64,000 bases of DNA, taken from Beta vulgaris subsp. vulgaris. Its lineage: Eukaryota > Streptophyta > Magnoliopsida > Caryophyllales > Amaranthaceae. The stretch lies in NCBI RefSeq assembly GCF_026745355.1, contig NC_079209.1:41011035-41075034 (forward strand), read 5' to 3'. Shown here piece by piece: positions 48,501 to 59,998 of this stretch. Under the pieces are notes generated by a model that was not told where the DNA came from, did not search any database, and was given only the letters and a program-made list of their open reading frames with translations. How positions within the stretch are numbered: the first letter of the stretch is position 1; every line of letters begins with the position of its first letter. A program made the translations under genes and the position numbers.

Positions 48501-48574
48501 TTGAGCTCGTTGAACGCATTTGTTGCATTTGTTGCATGGTTGACGAGGATTTGGTGTGATAGTGGATTTTTCCT

Positions 48575-48735
48575 TATCGATTGCTTATGATAATTTGTAC
48601 CTCATAGTTAGTACGGTCGGTTGCTTATGATAATTTGTACCTCGTAGTGAGTACGGTCGGTTGCTTATGATTATTTGTACCTCGTAGTGAGTACGGTCGG
48701 TTGCTTATTAATATTGTGCCTCGTACTGAGTACGG
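48575..48735 (+). repeat. Four tandem 40-bp repeats
   Basis: Unit contains CGGTTGCTTATGATAATTTG followed by TACCTCGTAGTGAGTA. The first and last units are diverged. Confidence 0.9.
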
Positions 48736-49651
48736 TATCTTGATAATGTGTTCTTTGATGTTGTTTCTAATTTCTTTTAAGTTTAATATCTGTTTCTATT
48801 TGAACTGGGAGAACTGCTAGTTACTCCCCACTGATTGTGGAAGTTGTTGTATTTTGCAGGTTATGTTGATGGGTTTCTCCTTTGGTTTTGGGCTCGAGTT
48901 GAGTTGTGAGCATTAAAAAGCTAGGTTTTTAGGCCTAGACTTTTAGTTAGTTTGATAGTCAGTTTTCTCTTTTGGTTATTACTCTAATTAATTTAATTTA
49001 TTTATACTATTTACTTATGTTGGTTTATCACGTTATGTAATCGCATTTCTTGTAGTAGTGACATTCCCAGAAGACGATGTTTCCGGCATCGTCCTATTAA
49101 TACTATTATAATTTCTTTCCTTTTCGCTTTGAAATTCTGGGGTGTTACAATTATGATGAAGGGAATTATCAAAACATGTTTGTAACAGCCCGATGCTGCT
49201 AGGTAAATACACTTAAGATTCACTAATCACAATCAATGCTTAATAAGCCTCGAATTAAACATTTACTCGTAACGGAAACATAACCTAGAAAACGATCCTG
49301 GACCTGTGGGTTATTATTGGCCCACAAAACAAAATCCTTTATATAAGACTTCAATTACACCAATATCTCGACTAATATTCCCAAATATTCTATACAACGA
49401 AATATATTAGAAACTATTCCTTAATTGACTATCTAAAATGCAAACTCAATCCATAAGCTACGACGACATCTTTATCTTGTTTCACTTCAAAATTCTGAGC
49501 TCACAACACCAAACCTGCAACAACGTTTGACTCTGCCACCCACCAAGTGACAGGCCACAGAAATGACAACACTATCAGCAAAGCTTAGTACACACTGTGT
49601 AATAGAAAATACAAGTTCAGGTGTATTTTGAAAACTAACACATAGTTATAA

Positions 49652-49890
49652 GAGTTTTTTGTCAAAAACAACCTTTTAAAAACACTTTTTTGCGAAAGAC
49701 AACCTTTTAAAAAATTTTGGGCAAGTTCAAACCTTAATGAAATTTTTTTTTGTTGAAAGCAACCTTAATCAGTTTTCCGACGTTGACTCGCCGGATTCCG
49801 GTGTTGACCCAACTTAATGAGTCACGTGAGCTCACGTCACTTCATTAAACCCAAACTTCCCCCCCTTTTCCCCCTCCTTTTCCCCCATAA
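49652..49890 (+). repeat. Left TIR of the MULE
   Basis: Contains GACGTTGACTCGCCGGATTC and a GTCACGTGAGCTCACGTCAC palindrome, followed by C-rich TTTTCCCCC words. MULE TIRs usually carry both transposase-binding sites and promoters. Confidence 0.93.
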
Positions 49891-50122
49891 CCCAATTCTT
49901 CACCTTTCTCTCTCTTTCCCTCAGTCTCCATTAATCCCAAAGCTTGAAGAATCAGAATTCTTCATCTTCTGTCTGGGTAAAGTCCTTGCACAACAGGATT
50001 GGTTTGTGAGCTCTCAATTAAAGGTAAGTTCCAAATACTCTTTAACTTCCAATTTTTCAGTTTCTCGCAAATTAGGGTTTTTTGCCATTATGTAAATGGT
50101 GATGAGTGTTTTTGTAGGGCAA

Positions 50123-50569
50123 ATGACTCCAATTACTGAGATGAGATGTCATTGTGGTTTACGGGTTGCAAAGAGAACCTCTTGGACTCTTGAAAACCCT
50201 GGACGCAAGTTCTTAGCATGCAAATTTTACAATCATGAGACTGGGCAGAGGGGTTGTGACAAGTTTGAGTGGATTGATGAAGAGTGTCTTGATTGGCAGA
50301 GGGATATCACTAATGTACTATTGGCAGAAAAACATAGATTGGCTACTGACTTGAACATCCTAAAAGCAAGATTATGCTTGTTTGAAAATGAGAAGAAAAG
50401 GGTTAAAGCTGAGCTTGAGAAGATGAAGAAGAAGAATTTGAAGAACGCTGATTATGGTAAATTGAACAAAGGGATGATACCAACTGAGCAACATGGGGTG
50501 AAGCTGTTGATATGTTGTTGTGTTGTGTCTGTGGTTGTTAGTTTATGCTTTGTTAACGTGTTAGGCTAA
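50123..50569 (+). CDS. GRF-type zinc-finger protein with C-terminal membrane segment (148 aa)
   Basis: Intact ORF. N-terminal GRF zinc finger at residues about 7-55: CHCGLRVAKR, then NPGRKFLACKF and GCDKFEWIDEE, giving the C-x-C ... GR-x-F ... C ... C/F-W pattern. A coiled-coil Lys/Glu stretch (about 80-110, ENEKKRVKAELEKMKKK) follows, then a C-terminal hydrophobic segment (about 127-146, LLICCCVVSVVVSLCFVNVLG cut to its core LICCCVVSVVVSLCF) fit for one membrane anchor. A probable leader intron runs from GTAAGT at 50024 to TAG at 50117, so translation likely starts at ATG 50123 rather than the in-intron ATG at 50096. GRF fingers bind nucleic acid in other proteins. Small GRF/TM proteins accompany plant MULEs, but their role is not known. 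Confidence 0.85.
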   Translation: MTPITEMRCHCGLRVAKRTSWTLENPGRKFLACKFYNHETGQRGCDKFEWIDEECLDWQRDITNVLLAEKHRLATDLNILKARLCLFENEKKRVKAELEKMKKKNLKNADYGKLNKGMIPTEQHGVKLLICCCVVSVVVSLCFVNVLG

Positions 50570-50853
50570 TTAAGCTGTTAAGTTAGGTTAGTGTAGTGTT
50601 TTAAGTATTCTCCAAAATTCCAAAATGGCATGAAGTTGGTTGTAAGCCAAATTGGAGCCCTATGTATTGACTGAATGAAAGTTGGTATTGAATGAAAGTA
50701 ATGATTTTTGCAAAAACTTGTATTCCATCCATTTGCATTCAAAATAAAAGTCATTAGTGAATTACAAGCACAACTTAATAACTGTAGGTGCATAAGTTTG
50801 ATCCCTAATACAAAAAATCTACCAAATCATTCTTCCAAAAAAACAAGCTAAAA

Positions 50854-53800
50854 TCATTCTTGTGTTTGAGTCAATGGTGGGGGGGCAGAGCTGGAAATTG
50901 AAACTTGTGATGATTGAGTAGGCTGACTGAGATCCACCTTAGTAGGTTTGAGCTTCCTAGTCCCACCACTTTTGGGCTTTGAAGGAGGTTTAAGGGTGGA
51001 AGACCCTTTCTTGGCTGACACAAAGCCTTTATGTGATGCAGGCTTGGATGCCACAGGGCCAGGCTTGGCTGGCACAGAGCCTTTCTTGGATGCAGGCTTG
51101 GCTTGCACAGGCCTTTTCTTGGCTTCTGGAGTGGGCTTGGCTGCCACAGGCCCAACCTTGGCTGCAACAGGCCCAGCCTTCTCTTTTTGGCCTCCCTGCC
51201 CATGGTGAGCAAGTGGAGCAGGCATTCTACAGCTGCTTTTATAGTGGCCTAGACCACCACATCTACTGCATTTGTTCTGCTTCTTTGCCCTCTTCACTTG
51301 CTGTTGTTCTTCACCCTCTCCTGCTTCCTTCTTTCTCTTCTTCAACTTAGGTCTACCAACCATTTTCCTGTAAGGAGGAGGTAATGGTATGGAAAACTGT
51401 GTTGTATCCCACTGATTGTGACCTGGCATTGCTTTGAAGGTTGGAGCATATGCCTTTGCATAAGTCTCCACATGGTAGGCAGGGTGAATGAAGTCTTCAT
51501 ATTTCAGCCTCCTCAACTGGATGCAGGCAAGTGCATGCCAACATGGTATGCCCATCAAACTCCACCTATAACGCCCACAATGCCTACTCTCCAAATTCAC
51601 AACAAAAGTGTCAAGCTCATGATCTACTTCAAACTCCTGAAGGTCAGCTTGTCTAACCCTCATACTTGACACTTTCTCCAACCCCTTGTGAACCATCTTA
51701 ACAACTGATGGCATTATAACCCCCTCAAATGTTTTCAACCCCTCCCTCTTAGAACAAAACCTTTGCATTACATACCTCCTTATCCACTCCATACACTGGA
51801 TAATAGGTTTTATTCTAGCTTCCCTCAACACATTATTGAAACTCTCACAACAATTATTTAGAAGCATGCCTGACCTGGAGGATGGACTAAATCCATGTCT
51901 AGACCAGTGGCATGTAGGGATGGCTGCTAGGTAGTTATAGGCTTCAACATTGATGGACTTGATTGCTTCCATGTGCTGGTTGAAATGGTGCTGTCATTAC
52001 AATACATAAACCTAATTAGGTTACAACCACCATAACTCAGTGTCTAACTTAAACAAGCAAGTTGTATATGCTCTTTGCTGAAGACCTTGCAGCTTTCCAA
52101 AAATGCTCCTTGTATATGACCCCAGGAAACTTGTTTTTGAAATTTGCCCATATGTGTCTACAGCAATACCTAGTCTCTGCATTAGGTAGTACTGTATTGA
52201 AGGCATCAAGTAATCCCTGTTGCAACACAGCAAGTTAGGTTAATTAGTGGGTAAGCAAAGCAGAAAAAAAGAGACAAAATAAATCACACTTTATAACAAA
52301 CCTTCTGCCTATCTGACATGTAAGTCAGATCTTCCTTCTCATGTACCCATGTTACACTTGCTGCAACTGAACTTATGTCATTCTTCAGTAGCTCCAAGAA
52401 CCATCCCCAAGTGTCAGCTGATTCTGTCTCAACACTAGCCCATGCAACAGGGTAAATGTTGTTATTCCCATCCTTCCCAACAGCTGTAAAGATTATGCCA
52501 GGGTATGGGCCTTTCAAATGTGCCCCATCCACTCCTATAATGGGCCTGCATCCACCCATATGAAGCCCTCTTTTCAAGCTTGCAAACAAACATACATTCT
52601 CTGAAATAAAGTAGGTGGTTTGTCTATCCCTTCCACCTCACCACAGCAGTAGATCCAGGGTTGTATTTCCTAATAGCCTCTGCAGAATCCCACACCCTCT
52701 CATACTCCATGCTTGCATCACCAAATATCATCCTCAAAGCTCTCACTCTAGCATAGTAGGCTTTATAATACCCTATCTCTGCTTGGACCTCTCTCCTTGC
52801 TCTCTTCACAAACAACTTAATCTTCTAGCTTGGATCATCCCTAAAATCATCTAAGTATCTCTCAGCTCGGTATGGGAACTAACCTTAGGGTTCACATGCT
52901 GGTGACCACATATGTGGTCTGGTCTGTAAGTCTTAATTTGCCAAGACTCCTCCCCCTTCAATTTCCAGCAATGAATTTTAAACTTGCACTTTGACTTCTG
53001 TTTGCAGGCACATTTCAGGATTCTAGCCTTCTTCCATGGACACCCACACCTTTTTGCACAGTACACACTCACCCTACTTCTATTATTGTGCAGAAAATAG
53101 TAATTATATCCTTGTTCAATTGAGTTATGCCTAATTGCCTTCCTCAAAATTTTGTTTGAAGGGAACTTTAGGCCTTTGCTCAACAAAACCTTACCCTTGA
53201 AATCTACTTCAAGGTTAAAAGTAGGGTACTGGGGCCCTCTTCATCTGACCCCACAATACTCCCATCATCACTGTCATCCAACTCAACATCAGATGGAATA
53301 TCCAAGGGTTGCTCTTCACCCTCATCCTCATCCACATCATCATTTGCACCCTTTTACTCAATCCTCTCAAACTTGCTGTCACAGACCTTGTGATGTTTTG
53401 TTCTTCACCTATATTAAACAAGTCATCATCACTTGCATCCTCATAATCTCCATCACTGAGCAACACATCACTCCCCTCACCACTGCCATCACTGTCCTCA
53501 CCTCCCCCATAAATGGCCTCCCTGCCCTCATAAGTCTCCTGACCTCCAGCTCCAACAGAATTCAACAGAGATCCAATTCCAATCACCTGAGGTCCCTCTA
53601 GGTTAGCATTCCTTCATTCAGGTTCAGCTAAATTAATCACTTCCTCTAGAATGGGCTCACAAGGCTTCTTTTTCTTCCTAGATTTAGTGGGTAGCTTTTC
53701 TCTAAACTTTCCAGTTGGTATTGATGTGGTTGGAATGAGGCAAAAAGAAGGTGTGGGAATGCTTTTAACATTTAAAGCATCAGCTGCCAAAGAGTGTGAC

Positions 53801-54203
53801 ATGCTAGGGTTTTGACCACTTTTGGGCATTAGATTCCCTTGTGGGGCCCCCTATCAGTTTCTGCTGACTCACCATTTTCACTTTCTGCTGACTCAGTATG
53901 TTTACTCCCTTCATTTGTCCCTGTGTCACTGTCATCAACCCACCTAACAGACCCACCATATAGCTGCCCACTGTCCCCCTCCTTCTTATCTGGATGCAAC
54001 ACATATATATGGTGTCAACCATCTCTCTCAGGTGCTTGCAAAAATTCTGGAATCTCACCATCACCCTTGATTTCCTTTCTTCCATTATGTAAACTACAAC
54101 CACGTTTCCTAAACCACAACTCACCTACCTGTTCATATCCTAACTCATTTTTAATCCAATCAACAAACTCAAAATAGCACACCTCTTCCACATTAGGGTG
54201 CAA
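50854..54203 (-). pseudogene. mudrA-like: MULE transposase (mudrA-like), interrupted
   Basis: Read leftward. An N-terminal region with FVDWIKNELGYEQVGELWF (54203-54015) and acidic stretches leads to the MuDR N-terminal DNA-binding domain (KGLKFPSNKILRKAIRHNSI, zinc-type Cys cluster CAKRCGCPWKKA; about 53186-52880). The catalytic domain (52589-51900) has GVDGAHLKG and a YMSDRQKGLL block. The SWIM zinc finger (GIPCWHALACIQ, about 51570) is followed by a CCHC knuckle (CSRCGGLGHYKSSC) and a Lys/Pro/Ala-rich tail with AKPASKKG-type repeats. Two short introns are supported by GT-AG junctions (52215-52290 and about 51995-52060). Damage: frameshift near 52880, TAG for an expected Trp at 52825-52827, frameshift near 52630, and several in the N-terminal part. 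Confidence 0.88.
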
Positions 54204-54914
54204 AGCAATCCCACTTTTGCAATTAGGTTTCTTCTCATATGTTGTTCTATTATTTTTTTGACAAACTGTCCCCCATGATACAATCTAATATTGATGGACT
54301 CCATCAACTTAAAACCAGTATTGATAAACGTTTATCCTACCATTAAACCTGATGAATACAACAATTTCAAATTTAAAACCCTAAAATCAGCATTCAAAAT
54401 AGAGTAATTCATAAACAAAAAGGTTCCAATTCAACTTTAACCTCAATTAGCATAATTAAATCCCAGTTAAACCCCAATTTCATGAAATTAATCATATTAG
54501 GTTCGTTAATTATTCAAGGTTAGATGCATAAAGAAATGTCACAAAAGTCCACATTTTTAGGTCATATGCATAAACAAAAATGTCAGAAAATAGTACACAT
54601 TACCTTGCCTTTTGAATGAGTTTGTAATTGGTCCCCCCCCCCCCTTTGCTGTTCTTGATGATGATGACTCACCTCTCTGTTTCAGATTACCCATAGCAAC
54701 GTTTAGATTAGGTTTAAAAAATCAAACTTTTTTATGTAATCCTCTTTTAAAGTACGAAAAACATAAATTAAGTGAGCTGTACCTTTTTGGGTGGTTGAGT
54801 GCATTAATTCTAAGTTCCTTCACCTGCAGTTCAGTAATGGCGAGAGAGGGAAGTTGGAAGAGCAGTTATGGCAGGGGGGGTGAATCATCTAAGGGGATGT
54901 TTTAGGAAGAGCAG
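54204..54914. other. MULE sequence between transposase start and right TIR
   Basis: Noncoding, AT-rich leader or promoter region of the transposase gene. A 12-base C run lies near 54633. The frame at 54612 has no supporting features. Confidence 0.5.
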
Positions 54915-55155
54915 TAATCGGGGGAAAAGGAGGGGGAAAAGGGGGGGAAATTTGGGTTTAATGAAGTCACGTGACCTCACGTGACTCATTAAGTTGGGTC
55001 AACACCGGAATCCGGCGAGTCAACGTCGGAAAACTGATTAAGGTTGCTTTCAACAAAAAAAAAAATTCATTAAGGTTTGAACTTGCCCAAAATTTTTTAA
55101 AAGGTTGTCTTTCGCAAAAAAGTGTTTTTAAAAGGTTGTTTCTGACAAAAAACTC
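54915..55155 (-). repeat. Right TIR of the MULE
   Basis: Inverted copy of the left TIR, with single-base differences (AAAAACAACC against AGAAACAACC near the tip, CACGTCAC against CACGTGAC) and a small T-run length change. Confidence 0.93.
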
Positions 55156-56089
55156 TAGTTATAATAACAAATAATCACATTCAACTCAATTATTATCGTT
55201 TCACAAAATCAAATCGTTTGGCATGAACGCGAATGGAGAGGGGTACCACGCAGTACCAACTGTCTCCAAACTGTTGAGGGTCGTCACCCCACCTTTTACT
55301 TATCTGCTTGCAAGACTTAACCGGACATGTCCTAAAATGCCAAGAATTCGCCCTTCCTGCAAGGCAACAGTTAGGGACTCTACCCGCCCTAACTCGGGTG
55401 CATGTTCATGCCTCACTTTCATATTTATAATATAGGATATTTAATGATTCATAAGAATCCTCAATACTCATAACATAACACCATATTCGGCCTTATCTGG
55501 TCTTAACTCATATCTGAATCATTTCCTCATTATCATACCAAATCATATTTTAAGAAACATAGTATTTTCGAACAATTCCAATAAATAAACAAAAGGACAC
55601 TTTTATAACAATCCAATAGCAATTCACAACTAACTCATAGAGATGCATCTATAATCATGACCATTTACTACAAACGATATATGATATCTAAAATTCAATA
55701 TGACGCACACAGGCTAGGCATTTAAATATATTTTGCTGAACGTAAAGGTTTCCTCAACTCTATAACAATTATAAGAAACCTCCAATCATCATAACTTGAT
55801 TTCCCATATCATCTTCAATTATATACGTCTACATAGCCATCCTCCAACAACCACCTCACAGTAACATCAATAATCAATAACCAAACTTAACTATTCTATT
55901 ATCTTCTTCTAACGCAACCATTATGCTAATCAAATTAATCCCGCAAATAGAAATTAAGAAGTCATTCCCATAACTCATAACTCGACTTCATACATATCAA
56001 CTCCAACTACAATAATTATAACAGTCTCCCAATTCTAAGATTATGACTTCCCTCGCATCATAAACAACGATTATCCAATAAGAACGATA

Positions 56090-56760
56090 CAACAACAACA
56101 TAATAATAACAACACAAACAACAATAATACCACCTCCACCACCAACAATAACACCAACACCAATAACACAACATTAAGCACAATAACAGAACAACACAAC
56201 CATAATACAGCAGCACAACCAACAATAGAAACCACCACCTATATGTCATAACAGCCTAAGTAAATCATATTCCCAAATTTATCACTCCAACTTCTTGAAT
56301 CATAATAACAAGATGAACCATATTGTTCAACTGAATACTTTGGATATATATACTTGAACTATAAACCACATGATACTATCTCTGGACACATCATGAACCT
56401 TTTTAATCATATCCAAACTAATTCATCTTCCAAACTAGTAAACTATTTTAACTATAACCCACTACAATATCACCACAACAACAACACAACAACATAATAA
56501 TTCTACCACAACCATCACAACTACTCCACAATAGCCACCACAACTACAACAACAACGATAACAACGGCGCAACAACAACAATAAGTAACAATTTCACAGC
56601 AACTCCACCACAAGCACAATGACAGAACAACAATAACTCAACAACACTACTACAATAGAGTAACAACAACAATAACAACTCCACAACAACTTCACCACAA
56701 CTCCACAACAACTCCACGACAACAATAACATAACAACTCCACCTCAATCATCATAATTAC
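56090..56760 (+). repeat. CAA/CCA-rich low-complexity tract in solo LTR C
   Basis: Repeats of ACAACAACA and CTCCACAACAA. On the LTR's own (minus) strand it is GTT-rich, like the tract in solo LTR B. Confidence 0.9.
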
Positions 56761-57829
56761 TCCACAAGTCCATGTACCAAACACATTTCATTAAGAAGCA
56801 TAATCGTAATTACTTAGTGTATAATGTTTTTAGGTCAAATAAAACATCTCTAATGAACCTATTAGCATGCTATATCCATGTTACATACTCAATAAACATA
56901 ATAAAATACCATCATAAGTAAATTCATTTCATAAACATGCTTTACACTAGAAAGAAACAATCACCTAACTATAGGTATGAAAATCTCTAGGGTAAAACCA
57001 AACTAAGTGTGTACCTTCACTAAGGATGCTTAAGGCCACGAAACTCCTGAACCCAATTGGTTAACTACTCCTACAGCTTCTCCTAAATATATAAAATGCT
57101 AAAGATTAGTTTCAACAAGCTTATAGATAGAAAAACTAAGCTTAAATACAAGAGGTGTAATCTGTTGAACTTACAGCAACTTATGTGATCTTTCAGCAAG
57201 GTAATCTATATGATTTTATGGTCTAAAGGTTGGAACCAAAGCTTGTACTACTTTGTATGGATGTTTATAAGAGTTCTATGTAGAGAAAAGTGTGTGTCCA
57301 GGAAGAAGAAATAAGAGAAAAGAGACGAAAATCCAGAACATACTATAAAAGCCAGTTCTGGTGGTACCTCGAGGGGAGGGAAACCTCTTCTGGGCAAGGT
57401 CGGTTTCTTGGAGTTTTTGGGTGATTTTTGCCTCACGTGTTAGCCTTAGGTGTTGGATTTCATGCATACAAAGGGCTTTGAGAGATCGACACTTAAGTAG
57501 CTGCTGAGCAGCTTTATTTAAGCGTATGTCTGAGCTGTAATTTCAGCTGGCCAGTTTTTACTATGTAAGCAATTTACCTTATTGAGCCACGTAATTCTTG
57601 GGCATAAATGACTATTTTAACCTTAAGACATCCCAAGCATGTCATATATCAAGTTTGGTTAGGTTTTGATCTCAGATTCAAACCCGAAAGGCTCTTTAAC
57701 TGGAAGTTCATCGTTACTCGATAAAACAATCTCCAAACGATTTTCATAATCTTAATGTTTAAGGCTCTCAAAGACTTTCTAACTTATCTATTGGTTTCCA
57801 AAGCCTTCTTAGCCAATAATAATGATGGA

Positions 57830-58075
57830 TCTTATCCTCTTTGACCTTTCTTAACCATTAAGAAAGATAGGACCTTATCCACGAGCTTTCTTAACCACTA
57901 AGAATGTTAGTGCTTATCCACAACCTTTCTTAACCACTAAGAATGATAGTACTTATCCACAACGTAACCTTTATTAATCAATGATAATACTTATCCACAA
58001 GCTTTCTTAACCATTAAGAATGATAATGCTTATCCATAAGCTTTCTTAACCATTAAGAATGATGGTCTTAACTAC
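57830..58075 (-). repeat. About six tandem repeats of about 39 bp near the start of solo LTR C
   Basis: Each unit has CTTTCTTAACCATTAAGAAT (an inverted word TTCTTAA...TTAAGAA) followed by GATAGTGCTTATCCACAA. They lie in the U3 part of the LTR, where promoter repeats often occur. Confidence 0.85.
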
Positions 58076-58123
58076 TTTTAGCTTTTAAATAAAGGTTCTT
58101 AAAAATAGGGCTATTACAATGTT

Positions 58124-59998
58124 AGAGGATACCTTATAGTCTACAATTAAAATATTACAGGTAAATCACACGAGCTTAGAATTGGGTCTCGTTAATAGTT
58201 AATTATCTTATAAGTCTTTGAGAAACATATTTTACATTTTCATTATGTTATGGGTTCGACTGCGGAGAGACATTTGATTTCGAATATGTTTTATGTATAT
58301 TACTTCCTTGAAAAGAATATTGGAGGTAAGTGAGATTATTTGAGATTTGATTTTGTGTTATAATAAGATTATTGAGGTTCAAGTATTTTGGATATGTTAA
58401 TTACATTTCAACTTTGTTTTGTTTTATATTAATTTACGGACGGAAGTTTGAGTCGTTGATACACTTTGGAATTGAGTATGCGATACGAATTAAGAACAAG
58501 AGTATAAGTTTTGAAAGAAAATAAGCATTATGATTTAGTTATTGTTTTATAGGGAAAGTAAACAACACTTATGGAGCGAGATGCTCAATATGTGTTATGG
58601 AGCGGGTATTGTTCCTTTGAGTAGTCATGATCCAAAAGTTATTGAGGTTAAGTTTTGGAAATTCCTAATTCGAAGTACCGAACAGGAAATTATGTTCATT
58701 TTAAGTTCAGTGTTTTTGCTGCAATTATTTTGCCAAAAGTTCCAAATGTTCAAGTTAACTCAACCCTTTTGGTAAAGCTTAAATGAGCACACTAAGTGCC
58801 TATACGACTTTTACAAGCAGTAAAGAATTCATTATTTCCTTATATCTTTACACGCAACTAATATGTGAAATTGTTGACGTAAGACAAAAGATTTCAAAAG
58901 AAGATCCAAGTCTTGCAATGATTAGCGATACAATAGGAGTTGTGATTCTTTTTCCTCTCCATGGATGAATAGGTATTCTTTGGAACACATGTGGAATTGA
59001 TAAATTGTGCATTTAAACTATTTATGTAAATGAACTATGAATACAAGTGGGTAAAGGCCGATACCAAATAAGGTGCGGTATGAACAACAACCCTTGGAGG
59101 ATGGGTGATCTCCTTCCGAACCCTCGCTGGGTGGGTGCAGTCCAGCAAATAAATAAAAGTAGGACATGTCCTGGTTAAGGCTTGCAAGCATAAATATTTA
59201 AACGGTGGGGTGACGACCTCCATTAGCTTAGAGACAGTCGGCTCCTTGTGTAAGGAGCCCCTCTCTATTCGTGTTCGCTTTACCCAAATAAATTAAATGC
59301 TATAGAACCAAAGGGTTTTGAATGGTCTAAGTGGTGATCTTCATGATAAAAATTCTTACATTAATGTGATTGTGCAAGGATAGTAATCCTGAAATTTTTA
59401 AGCAAGCACCTTACTTGTGAAGCATACTGAATTCTAGCATGAATTGTATACGAATGGTCTTAAACCACCAAAAATGAGGTTTTGGGATGAGCTTATGTAT
59501 TTGAACTGTTGTCGAACTTTTTCCTTATGGCAAGGAACTTATTATTTGTAGTATACGTATGAGTACTCTTTCTCGGACTTTCTAGTTAAGGGTTGCTGGT
59601 GTCATAATAAAAATATTTTTAACTATTTTATTTTAAGTATTTTTGAAGTTTGGGATTGTTCCACTTGACGAGTAATAAACCGCACAACTATATTTTAAGC
59701 CACTAAAATGAATTTCTGGTTGGACGATGTGTGTACTCAGTTTTTCTGATTTTGTTCTTAGAACCTGTCCTGGTGGGGCAGGGTTCCTTGTTAGTGATTT
59801 TGCAGGGTTGATGTCGAGGTCTTGAAATATGATTATTGATCAAGAAGAAGATTATTATGTTATGAAATGGTGGGCTGAGGTTAAAGTTAGATGCTTTGTT
59901 TGGAAGTATTCGTAATCTGTTATTTAATTTTTAAGTTGTTATGTTGTGGGCCCCTGAACCACAGATCCATGATCGTTTTTATATGTTTTATTTCCGCT
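58124..59998 (+). other. Right part of solo LTR A, no genes
   Basis: AT-rich LTR sequence. The stretch 59040-59290 (AGGTGCGGTATGAACAAC through GGACATGTCCTGGTTAAGG to GGAGCCCCTCTC) has an inverted counterpart in LTR C near 55230-55410. Confidence 0.6.

Larger units (their letters stand above)
46127..49149 (+). mobile_element. Solo LTR B (Gypsy-type), 3023 bp
   Basis: Starts TGTAACGCCCCG and ends GGGGTGTTACA, with a perfect 5-bp TSD ATTAT (46122-46126, 49150-49154). It has no internal region and no coding. A probable leader with CT-rich words lies near 46650. It contains a GTT tract (47311-47510), a CpG-rich palindromic patch (47620-47730) and two tandem arrays (48075-48500 and 48575-48735). 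Short frames here are by-products of these repeats. Confidence 0.93.
49652..55155. mobile_element. MuDR-like element (MULE), 5504 bp, with two genes
   Basis: Perfect 9-bp TSD TAGTTATAA (49643-49651, 55156-55164). TIRs of about 235 bp (49652-49890 and 54915-55155) start GAGTTTTTTGTCA and differ by eye at only about five to eight positions, so the insertion is young. One gene reads right (GRF zinc-finger protein) and one reads left (MULE transposase); they converge, with about 285 bp between their stops. This is the layout of maize MuDR, with the GRF gene in the mudrB place. Confidence 0.96.
49181..58118 (-). mobile_element. Solo LTR C (related to A, opposite orientation), interrupted by a MULE
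   Basis: On the minus strand it starts TGTAATAGCCC at 58118 and ends CGGGCTGTTACA at 49181. TSD ATGTT lies at 49176-49180 and 58119-58123. Net length is about 3.4 kb without the MULE. Its ends match those of solo LTR A read in the other direction. No internal region is present. The part 55165-58118 contains a CAA-rich tract and 39-bp repeats but no gene. Confidence 0.9.

Noticed and set aside
48075..48735. CRISPR-like regular repeats
   Set aside because: Plant LTR context, irregular spacing and no conserved direct-repeat/spacer design.
50948..51350. Plus-strand frames opposite the transposase tail
   Set aside because: Complement of the Lys/Pro/Ala-rich repeat of the transposase; the minus strand has the SWIM finger and zinc knuckle.
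56058..56747. Hydrophobic Leu/Val/Tyr-rich minus-strand frames resembling membrane proteins
   Set aside because: They come from the CAA/CCA repeat inside solo LTR C.
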